A stretch of 9,032 nucleotides of DNA from Clostridium_AB sp036639235 (GTDB lineage: Bacteria > Bacillota > Clostridia > Clostridiales > Caloramatoraceae): contig NZ_JAVWJB010000053.1 of the NCBI RefSeq assembly GCF_036639235.1, positions 1 through 9,032 of the forward strand. The letters run 5' to 3'. The notes beneath the pieces were generated by a model. That model saw only the letters and a program-made list of their open reading frames with translations, did no database searches and was not told the DNA's origin. The position numbers were made by a program, and so were the translations under genes. This document shows positions 1 to 5,860 of the stretch, piece after piece; position 1 is the stretch's first letter, and every line of letters starts with the position of its first letter.

Positions 1-77
1 CTCCAAATGCCTACTTAGAAAAATCTAATGTAGACCCTTCAGTTATAAATTCCATTGTCGAATTCTTAAACAAATAA
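1..77 (+). CDS. C-terminal end of an alpha/beta hydrolase paralogue (partial)
   Basis: An open frame enters from the left edge (first full codon at 3) and stops with TAA at 75-77; only the last 24 residues are present. They begin PNAYLEKSNV and end SIVEFLNK. Aligned without gaps to the last 24 residues of the hydrolase-like protein at 5861-7267, 11 of 24 match, including AY, VI and the terminal FLNK. This segment is the usual final helix of clostridial secreted alpha/beta hydrolases, so I infer a paralogue of that gene. A strong intrinsic terminator follows four bases after the stop, which supports this being a real gene end. Whether the missing part has an intact catalytic triad or the helical N-terminal module cannot be seen. 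Confidence 0.6.
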   Translation, partial: PNAYLEKSNVDPSVINSIVEFLNK

Positions 78-80
78 CTC

Positions 81-113
81 AAAAGAGGAGTCTCCATTAG
101 AGATTCCTCTTTT
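81..113 (+). terminator. Intrinsic terminator of the left-edge gene
   Basis: A 14-bp stem (81-94 with 100-113, one G-U pair) closes a five-base loop, CATTA. The arm ends in TTTT then GT. It starts four bases after the stop codon of the partial hydrolase gene. Element copy 1 begins six bases later, at 120. Confidence 0.85.
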
Positions 114-119
114 GTAGTT

Positions 120-341
120 GGTATAGTTAAAAGACCCTGCCCCCCTTCAGTATGCGGTGGGATTATTCCAAGAAACTCTAAGACCTAAAAATACAAATCC
201 ACTAAGGGCAGCCTAAAACTCGGGTAAACCCTCAAACACTAGGCTTTCCTAAGTATCTTTGCATTTTTAGATCTAAGAGTTTCTACGTCACAACCCAATG
301 ATACGTCAGGAGGGAAGGGTCTCTTAACATGAAGCTATACC
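120..341 (+). ncRNA. Structured element, copy 1 (unassigned family)
   Basis: The stretch folds into one long irregular hairpin. Basal pairs: 120-126/335-341, 127-130/324-327, 132-137/317-322. Core: GTATGCGGTGGGATTATTCC at 150-169 faces GTCACAACCCAATGATAC at 287-304, with GTAT/ATAC and TGGG/CCCA able to pair. Above lie helices 171-177/278-284, a CTAAG/CTAAG module (178-182/273-277), a helix 183-197/258-272, a second CTAAG/CTAAG module (202-206/249-253), a stem 211-215/240-244 and an apical loop CTCGGGTAAACCCTCAAACA at 219-238. Copy 2 on the other strand keeps all conserved blocks and spacings, with compensatory changes in the helices. No promoter is evident just upstream, because a terminator ends at 113; it could come from read-through, lie in a longer transcript, or act as DNA. 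I do not recognise the family. Clostridial raiA RNA is of similar size and should be tested. No U-tract terminator follows. Confidence 0.75.
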
Positions 342-426
342 TACTAAAAAAGAAGTTAGCTTATCATCTTCCCCCTGTATGCAAGATAATTAAATTTTAC
401 AATCCCTCATCTGAATGAATATGTTT

Positions 427-633
427 ATGGTAGTAGCTGGTGGATGTCTTGGTATCATTGGGTTTTGACTTAGAAGGACTTAGGGCCGAAAACAGTGCCC
501 CGCTTAGTAAAATCATATGTTTGAGGTTTACCGAGTTTATGATTGCACTTAGCGTGGTGCTGTTTTAGGCTCTTAGGCCTTCTAGGAAAAATCCCACCGC
601 ATACCAAGATAGCCACCAGCTACTACCTATACC
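427..633 (-). ncRNA. Structured element, copy 2 (unassigned family)
   Basis: Read on the minus strand this is a diverged copy of the element at 120-341. It starts with the same GGTATAG (633-627). The 5' core block (604-585) matches copy 1 at 19 of 20 bases and the 3' block (469-452) at 17 of 18. The apical loop (535-518) keeps CTCGG, TAAA and CCTCAAACA but has GG/CC where copy 1 has GGG/CCC. CTAAG modules lie at 572-576/479-483 and 548-552/503-507, with copy 1's spacing. The basal stem differs from copy 1: a perfect 15 bp (429-443/613-627) followed by 9 bp (447-455/601-609). The element starts about seven bases after the T-tract of the preceding minus-strand gene's terminator. A weak GAAG/CTTC hairpin followed by six T's on the minus strand (346-370) could end a transcript; this is uncertain. 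Confidence 0.75.
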
Positions 634-637
634 GAGG

Positions 638-686
638 CATAAAAAGGAGCTACTACAAAATTAAATTATTTTGTAACAGCCCCTTT
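638..686 (-). terminator. Intrinsic terminator of the 704-residue secreted protein gene
   Basis: On the minus strand, AAAGG.GCT..TACAAAA-type arms (669-686 with 643-660) pair through 5, 3 and 7 bp separated by small mismatches. They close an eight-base AT loop and are followed by TTTTTAT. The hairpin starts just past the stop at 692. Element copy 2 follows within ten bases on the same strand. Confidence 0.75.
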
Positions 687-691
687 AAAAT

Positions 692-2806
692 TTATTTAAT
701 GCTTACCTTAAATTCAATTGAATCTGATATTTTAATAAATTTATTTGCTTCTCCTTGGTGAGCTGGGGTTATTTTTAATGTGTATTCCCCTACAGCTGCC
801 AAAGTCTTTGGCTTCACTCCTACTAGAATATCGCTAACTTCTTCACTTGAGAATGCCATTGTATAGGTTTTTCCATTCTTAACCTTAAGTCCATAGAATA
901 CTGAATTTCCTCCCTCTGGACTAGCTAAATTGGTTCCCCCTCCTTCAACTTCACCAAGTCCAAAGTCACTTTTTTCCCTATTATTATCTGGAATTACATC
1001 TAGGTAATCATCATTTCTCTTAAGAGTAATACTTTCAAGCACATCACTTAACTTAACTGCTACACCACTACTATCAATTAACTGTAGTGCCAAATACCCT
1101 CCATTTAAGCTATAGTCATTATCAGGTGGACCCATGTCTCCTGGCATATGAATTGTTCCAAGTCCATTTTTAGATTTCCACAGAAAATTACCTTCGTAAT
1201 TATTCATTTCACTTTTTTTCTCAAGTGATGCATCCTGCTTTGCAACTATTAACTTAACATCCTTGCTTTCTGAGTATTTACCATGGGTTAATGTTATCCT
1301 ATAAACATTTTCTTTCCCCCCTACCTTAACAAGGGTTATTTTAATATCCTTATCAGAAATAGCTTCAAGATACATTTTATATTCTTCAGCGGGATCTGTT
1401 ACCTTTATTCCAAACTCAGTATCAACAACAAACTTCATAACTGTTTTAACCACAGCACGTGACTCATCCCTTATAACATTCTCAAGATTTGCTGGAATCT
1501 TGATTCCTGATATTATAGTTCCACTTTCAAGTACACTAGCTTTTTCAATTGTTCCCTGTCCACTTAAAACAAGGTTTCTTGCTCCCTTTTTAACTAGTAA
1601 ATTCCCTATAACACCCTGAACATCACCGAATACCTCAGGGGAATCAACAACCAAATTCCTAATATCCCCCTCTAAAACCATAGCTATAGGAGTATTAACA
1701 TATACATTAGATACTCCACAGTTAATAGTCAAAAATGGTGCTACCCCAGGGTCCCTACTCGGCTTAATATTTGAGAATATATTGTTTATAACCATTTGAC
1801 TATTTGAGTTTTTGGCTCCAACATATATACTTCCAATCATTGTAGATGACTCAGTATATATACTATCTATCTTGGTTCCCTCAATATTTATAACAGCAGC
1901 ATTTAATCCGCTTACAATCTTCATATCTCCAACAATTGCTGAAGTTAAAGATAGAAAGCACGTAGAATCTATATTTATTTCTAAAGCTTCAACTCCTGTT
2001 ATATCTACCGGATCACCATTCTGCCCTGGGGATATAATAATCCTATCATAATACCCCTTAAGTGCTACTGCATCTTCATTAGACTTAACAGTAACACTCT
2101 TTAAAAAACTTTCATCTATAATCTTAATACTCTTATTAATCCTCTTAATAAGAGTCATTTTACTCTGATGTTTTTGCAATTTTATAGCTGCATCCTTAGC
2201 TAACCTTAATTTCTCAAGAGCTACTTTTTGGTCCTTAGATATTAGGGCTTCCCCCTCTTTAACAAGGGATTCAACCTTCAAAATAGAAGCAGCATAATTC
2301 CTCTTAATAGTATTAACTCCTTGGCTTACCTTAACTACCCGTTCTACTAAAGCCTTATATTCCTTAGCAAACAAATTCTTATCTGCCTTCACAATTCTAC
2401 CTTTAACTCCTAGGATTTGATTTTCCCAAACCTCTGCATTTCCAATAGTTTTAGAATTTTTAGCGTATGAAGTTTCGAGGGCATTTACCCCCTGTGCAGC
2501 AAGAATCAAAGCCTCTATTTTACTAATTGTATCCGCGTACTTCTTCTTAGTAGCACCCTCCGAAAGCTTAGCATTTAAAGAAGCTGCATCTGTTACCATC
2601 TTCTTAATAGATACAATGTTAGCATCTAGTAGACCCTTAGACCTAATGCTACTTAAAATAGTATTAAGTTTATCCTCTACCTTCTTAGCACTAGAGCTAA
2701 TAGCATAAACATAGTCTACTTGAAGCTGTGAATTAATAATATTAACCGCCGTTGAGGTTAACATAATTCCCGCTGTAACCGCTGCTATTAATTGATTCTT
2801 TACCAT
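692..2806 (-). CDS. Secreted surface protein: helical N-terminal module plus beta-solenoid-like domain
   Basis: Encodes 704 residues from the ATG at 2806. I prefer this to the in-frame TTG at 2821 because GGGGG (2815-2819) sits eight bases before it and the protein then begins with a clean signal peptide (MVKNQLIAAVTAGIML, likely cleaved after VYA at 35). Residues about 40-235 are predicted helical. Residues about 44-157 resemble the N-terminal module of the protein at 5861-7267: KLS, KY, EAL, AA, VN, TI.N, W, DKN.F in the same order. Residues about 236-440 have short repeating beta strands rich in V, I and G (for example VINIEGTKIDSIYTES), like a beta-solenoid. The remainder, to 704, looks like one or two beta-sandwich domains. 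No SLH, CWB2 or LPXTG anchor is seen. I infer a cell-surface or secreted structural or adhesive role; the exact function is unknown. It has its own promoter (2904-2932) and terminator. Confidence 0.85.
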   Translation of the reverse strand: MVKNQLIAAVTAGIMLTSTAVNIINSQLQVDYVYAISSSAKKVEDKLNTILSSIRSKGLLDANIVSIKKMVTDAASLNAKLSEGATKKKYADTISKIEALILAAQGVNALETSYAKNSKTIGNAEVWENQILGVKGRIVKADKNLFAKEYKALVERVVKVSQGVNTIKRNYAASILKVESLVKEGEALISKDQKVALEKLRLAKDAAIKLQKHQSKMTLIKRINKSIKIIDESFLKSVTVKSNEDAVALKGYYDRIIISPGQNGDPVDITGVEALEINIDSTCFLSLTSAIVGDMKIVSGLNAAVINIEGTKIDSIYTESSTMIGSIYVGAKNSNSQMVINNIFSNIKPSRDPGVAPFLTINCGVSNVYVNTPIAMVLEGDIRNLVVDSPEVFGDVQGVIGNLLVKKGARNLVLSGQGTIEKASVLESGTIISGIKIPANLENVIRDESRAVVKTVMKFVVDTEFGIKVTDPAEEYKMYLEAISDKDIKITLVKVGGKENVYRITLTHGKYSESKDVKLIVAKQDASLEKKSEMNNYEGNFLWKSKNGLGTIHMPGDMGPPDNDYSLNGGYLALQLIDSSGVAVKLSDVLESITLKRNDDYLDVIPDNNREKSDFGLGEVEGGGTNLASPEGGNSVFYGLKVKNGKTYTMAFSSEEVSDILVGVKPKTLAAVGEYTLKITPAHQGEANKFIKISDSIEFKVSIK

Positions 2807-2819
2807 ACCTTCATCCCCC
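2807..2819 (-). promoter_or_regulatory. Ribosome binding site deciding the ATG start at 2806
   Basis: On the minus strand GGGGGATGAAGGT precedes ATG, with GGGGG eight bases upstream. The upstream in-frame TTG at 2821 would overlap this site and add five charged residues before the signal peptide, so the ATG is preferred. Confidence 0.6.
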
Positions 2820-2855
2820 AAAATTCAAATTTATTTGTGTTTAATAAGGCTTGTT

Positions 2856-2887
2856 AAAAAGAAAAACCATACATTTATATTATGTAT
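2856..2887 (-). other. Possible leader hairpin with T-rich tail
   Basis: In the minus-strand leader, ATACAT and ATGTAT (2882-2887 with 2869-2874) can pair around an AT loop and are followed by GGTTTTTCTTTTT. The shape recalls a terminator, but the stem is only six or seven AT-rich pairs and probably weak. It lies between the promoter at 2904-2932 and the start codon at 2806, so it could be a weak attenuator or chance. Confidence 0.25.
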
Positions 2888-2903
2888 AGTTTCCCATAAA
2901 TCA

Positions 2904-2932
2904 ATATTAAGTTAAGTATTATAGCCTGTCAA
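2904..2932 (-). promoter_or_regulatory. Sigma-A-type promoter for the 704-residue protein
   Basis: On the minus strand: TTGACA (2932-2927), a 17-base spacer, then TAATAT (2909-2904). The -35 is a perfect consensus and the -10 matches five of six. Transcription would start near 2897, giving a leader of about 90 bases. It lies just downstream of the DHHW gene, for which I see no clear terminator, so some read-through from that operon is possible. Confidence 0.7.
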
Positions 2933-3018
2933 TAAATTCTATTTTACCCATTTTGATATAAAATTTAATATGTGATAGCATGTATGTTTTTTCGTTTTTT
3001 ATATACAGCATATCTCTG

Positions 3019-4179
3019 CTACATTTCACTTATCATGGTGATAAAACCAAAATCATTATACATCATAAGTACAATATCCGCATCAGTTGTCTTTGCAATA
3101 TCCATACTTGTTGTTTTAGACTTACTAATATACCTTGGGTCTACAACCTCAACCTCATAAAACATATCCTCAAATAACCAGCTCATAGCTGAATGATATG
3201 AATCCCTATATATTAATAACTTTTTCTTAATAGGTGCATCCCTATTAATTGTCTTGTAATGGATACTAGATGATGTATATGCAGTTGAATAGGTAACCTC
3301 TTTTCCCTTAATTCCAGTACCTATAATCTTCTCCTTATCTACCCTTTGGAAATCAGTTCCATTATGTAGGTAGTACTCCCTACCCCCTGAACCTTTTCTG
3401 TAAACATATTCTATATTCTCACCCTCAGGATAGATACTATATAGGTTCTGATTATATATACCAAGGAAGTCCTTCCCCTCTATACTTTCAACCATATAAT
3501 CAGAATCATTTACCTTAACTCCCATACCATTCATAATAGACTTAAAACCAGCATAAGCACCTATTCCATTCCAGTGGTTATCTGTTTTAAAGTACATATT
3601 CTCTAGGAATTCACTATTATAATTCTTCTTAAAGTCATCTGAAACATTAATAAGATTCACATTACCCCTATTAATTCCACCTAAAAACATCTGGGTATTT
3701 CTACTTAATATATTTAGGTTAGAATATGCAGGCATAATATTTACTAAGGTATTTTCCTTCTGTGGAGTTGAAGCATAATAAACTTCCTTTCCCCTACTTC
3801 TCAGCACTTTAGCATACTCATTAATCTTATCCGAACACTCTTTAGCATCATCTTCACTAAGTCTTAAGCTGCTTTTTTCAAATATCCACCCATTTCCTTG
3901 AAGATAATATCCATTTATATCAGTTTTATTTTTTTCTATTTCAATTTTAGTGTGAAGCTTTAACATTCTATCTCTTAAAGGAAATTGATCTGTTACATAC
4001 TTTTCGTAGGCTTCACTATATGTTTTATCACCTGTTTTTCCTTTTACAGGCTTCTGAGCTAATAACCTATTTTCCGATTTACTCTCATAATAATCAGGCT
4101 TAATATACATTAAGGCAGTAAACCCAAAAACTATACCAAGAAAGGGAATAATCATCCATATTGCTTGTTTTCTATTCAT
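3019..4179 (-). CDS. DHHW/AlgX-AlgJ-like SGNH-type O-acylation protein
   Basis: Encodes 386 residues from ATG at 4179, with AAGGAGG overlapping the stop of the upstream MBOAT gene nine bases away. An N-terminal membrane segment (residues about 7-26) suggests a membrane-anchored protein whose main domain lies outside the cell. Family landmarks are in order: ENRLLAQKP (36-44), YVTDQFPLRDR (61-71), TDNHWNG (199-205) supplying the Asp/His pair (D200, H202), and IYRDSYHSA (323-331) with the likely nucleophile Ser327. The first His of the usual DHHW is Asn here. In alginate and related systems such proteins act with an MBOAT partner to acetylate exopolysaccharide; here the pairing is the same but the glycan is not identifiable. 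Transfer of an acyl group, probably acetyl, is inferred from family and context. Confidence 0.88.
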   Translation of the reverse strand: MNRKQAIWMIIPFLGIVFGFTALMYIKPDYYESKSENRLLAQKPVKGKTGDKTYSEAYEKYVTDQFPLRDRMLKLHTKIEIEKNKTDINGYYLQGNGWIFEKSSLRLSEDDAKECSDKINEYAKVLRSRGKEVYYASTPQKENTLVNIMPAYSNLNILSRNTQMFLGGINRGNVNLINVSDDFKKNYNSEFLENMYFKTDNHWNGIGAYAGFKSIMNGMGVKVNDSDYMVESIEGKDFLGIYNQNLYSIYPEGENIEYVYRKGSGGREYYLHNGTDFQRVDKEKIIGTGIKGKEVTYSTAYTSSSIHYKTINRDAPIKKKLLIYRDSYHSAMSWLFEDMFYEVEVVDPRYISKSKTTSMDIAKTTDADIVLMMYNDFGFITMISEM

Positions 4180-4188
4180 GGCTCCTCC

Positions 4189-5607
4189 TTAAAATCTAAA
4201 GTATAAAAACGGATTATATGTTGAATTAACTAATTTAACAACAATAACAAGAAACATAACACCATATACTAGGGAATTTGAAATATAGAAAACACTATTC
4301 TCTAAAAGAGCTGGTTTCCTATCCATAATATAACCTACTAACCACTTTAAAACCGGAGTTGATAAAACGAGTCCTACTAATAATAGGACCCCATAGTCAT
4401 TTAAGAATACATAGGTTAAATTATCATATAACTGATTAGAATTTGCTCCAATCATAGACTTCATATAGTCAATCCCATAACCGAAACTACTTGCCCTAAA
4501 AAATATCCATCCAATAATAACAGCTATAATTAGGTATAAATGTCTTATAGGTCTATAAACCTTAGATAGTAATTTCAAAACAAAGGCCTTCTCAAGGCCA
4601 ATTAAAATTCCAAAATACAGTCCCCATGCAACAAAATTCCATGCTGCACCATGCCAGAAACCTGTTAACATCCACACAACAAATAGGTTAAAGTATACCC
4701 TAATAGGCCCTACCCTGTTACCTCCTAGTGGTATGTAAACATACTCTCTAAACCAGCTTCCAAGAGATATATGCCATCTTCTCCAGAACTCTGAAACACT
4801 TTGTGATATATATGGATAATTAAAATTCTCAAGGAAATCAAATCCGAACATCTTACCAAGACCTATTGCCATATCTGAATAACCACTAAAGTCAAAGTAA
4901 ATTTGAAGTGAATATGCAATAATTGCAATCCAGCTCGTTGCAACAGATATTTCATCTGGTGGTATAACAAAAACAGTATCAGCAACACTACCTAATGGAT
5001 TTGCTATAAGCACCTTTTTACCCATACCCTGCATAAACCTTTTAACACCTTCACCAAACTTCTCAACAGTATGACTACGACTTACCATCTGATCCGCAAC
5101 TGATTGATAACGAACTATAGGCCCTGCAACAAGTTGAGGGAACAATGCAATATAAAGCGCAAGATTAAAAAGATTCTTCTGTACCTTTGCATCATTTCTA
5201 TAAACATCAATAACATAGCTTAATGCCTGAAAAGTAAAGAATGATATTCCAAGTGGAAGTTGAAGACTTGGATATGGTATATCCAGCCCAAAAAGACTAT
5301 TTATATTAGACATTATAAATCCTGTGTACTTGAAAACCCCAAGTAACCCAAGATTAAAAACAAGTGAAAGTCCTACATAGAACTTCGAAATAGACTTACT
5401 CCTTCCCCCTGCAACTAAAAGCCCAAAGCCGTAGTTAGCAAGAATAGAGAATAACATTAATAAAACATACACAGGCTCTCCCCATGCATAGAAAATTAAA
5501 CTAGCTAAAAGTAAAAAATAATTTCTATAGTCATCTTTAATAAGGTAATACCCAGCTAGAATAATTGGAAAAAATACAAATAAAAATATTAAACTACTAA
5601 ATACCAA
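4189..5607 (-). CDS. MBOAT family membrane O-acyltransferase (AlgI-like)
   Basis: Encodes 472 residues from a TTG at 5607; the start MVFSSLIFLFVFFP is the standard N-terminus of this family. The protein is a polytopic membrane protein of typical family length. Motifs in order: FFTFQALSYVIDVYR (123-137), LFPQLVAGPIVRY (155-167), SEFWRRWHISLGSWFREYVY (272-291) and LTGFWHGAAWNF (314-325) with the expected catalytic His319; His279 is the second conserved histidine. Known relatives (AlgI, PatA, DltB) move acyl groups across or at the membrane for transfer to extracellular polymers. It is the first gene of a two-gene operon with the DHHW protein and has its own promoter (5635-5663). The acceptor polymer (exopolysaccharide, peptidoglycan or a secondary wall polymer) cannot be read from this window, so I give no symbol. 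Confidence 0.93.
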   Translation of the reverse strand: MVFSSLIFLFVFFPIILAGYYLIKDDYRNYFLLLASLIFYAWGEPVYVLLMLFSILANYGFGLLVAGGRSKSISKFYVGLSLVFNLGLLGVFKYTGFIMSNINSLFGLDIPYPSLQLPLGISFFTFQALSYVIDVYRNDAKVQKNLFNLALYIALFPQLVAGPIVRYQSVADQMVSRSHTVEKFGEGVKRFMQGMGKKVLIANPLGSVADTVFVIPPDEISVATSWIAIIAYSLQIYFDFSGYSDMAIGLGKMFGFDFLENFNYPYISQSVSEFWRRWHISLGSWFREYVYIPLGGNRVGPIRVYFNLFVVWMLTGFWHGAAWNFVAWGLYFGILIGLEKAFVLKLLSKVYRPIRHLYLIIAVIIGWIFFRASSFGYGIDYMKSMIGANSNQLYDNLTYVFLNDYGVLLLVGLVLSTPVLKWLVGYIMDRKPALLENSVFYISNSLVYGVMFLVIVVKLVNSTYNPFLYFRF

Positions 5608-5616
5608 TTAAATCGA

Positions 5617-5624
5617 CTCCTTTT
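5617..5624 (-). promoter_or_regulatory. Ribosome binding site supporting the TTG start at 5607
   Basis: AAAAGGAG on the minus strand lies nine bases upstream of TTG. No in-frame ATG near it gives the conserved MVFSS N-terminus. Confidence 0.7.
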
Positions 5625-5634
5625 CAATAACAGT

Positions 5635-5663
5635 ATATTACATGGAAGATGCCAATTCAACAA
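5635..5663 (-). promoter_or_regulatory. Promoter of the MBOAT-DHHW operon
   Basis: On the minus strand: TTGTTG (5663-5658), a 17-base spacer, then TAATAT (5640-5635), preceded directly by TG. The inferred start near 5628 leaves a short leader of about 20 bases that still contains the AAAAGGAG site. It lies downstream of the terminator at 5788-5822, so the operon is transcribed independently of the hydrolase-like gene. The rest of 5664-5787 is AT-rich, with nothing else I can support. Confidence 0.6.
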
Positions 5664-5787
5664 ACTACCTACAATATAATAAATTTACAAGCAATTCACC
5701 ATATAATACATGTGAAATAATTCTAATTAGGTACTTTCCTTCTATAAATTTATAAATTAACCAATATATATTTTGGAATTTATATTA

Positions 5788-5822
5788 ATAAAAATATGCC
5801 AACCACAATAGTGATCGGCATA
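5788..5822 (-). terminator. Intrinsic terminator of the hydrolase-like gene
   Basis: TATGCCGATCAC pairs with GTGGTTGGCATA on the minus strand (12 bp including two G-U pairs) around TATT, followed by TTTTTATT. It begins about 40 bases after the stop at 5861. Confidence 0.9.
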
Positions 5823-5860
5823 CATATAACCTTATTAAAAAGCATATCTATTATATTTGA

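Larger units (their letters stand above)
120..633. repeat. Convergent inverted pair of structured elements with 85-bp spacer
   Basis: The two copies point at each other with their 3' ends 85 bases apart, and the whole block begins and ends with the inverted heptamer GGTATAG/CTATACC (120-126 and 627-633). Because of the inversion, GCGGTGGGAT at 154-163 is perfectly complementary to 591-600. The spacer 342-426 is AT-rich; I see no ORF or conserved block in it. I see no clear target-site duplication in the bases just outside 120 and 633. The block could be two independent RNA genes or a miniature element with long, individually folded ends. The 614 bases between the stop at 77 and the stop at 692 contain nothing else I can support apart from the two terminators. 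Confidence 0.7.

Noticed and set aside
120..633. Group II intron, 6S RNA, SRP RNA, RNase P or CRISPR array as explanation for the gene-free region
   Set aside because: No domain V-like sequence or intron ORF, no repeat-spacer pattern, and no family-specific conserved motifs of 6S, SRP or RNase P RNA; conservation lies in specific internal-loop blocks instead. raiA RNA could be neither confirmed nor excluded by eye.
543..761. 72-codon plus-strand open frame
   Set aside because: It overlaps the structured element copy 2, the minus-strand terminator and the end of the 704-residue protein gene; no ribosome binding site and no recognisable protein features.
1812..2051. 79-codon plus-strand open frame
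   Set aside because: It lies wholly inside the well-supported minus-strand secreted protein gene; an antisense shadow.
2807..2821. TTG start at 2821 for the 704-residue protein
   Set aside because: It lies on the ribosome binding site of the ATG at 2806 and would add an acidic stretch before the signal peptide.
2933..3018. Terminator after the DHHW gene
   Set aside because: No minus-strand hairpin with a T-tract is visible; only runs of A and T without a stable stem.
2972..3177. Two overlapping plus-strand open frames of 62 and 65 codons
   Set aside because: Both lie mostly antisense to the 3' end of the DHHW gene, overlap each other and lack a convincing ribosome binding site.
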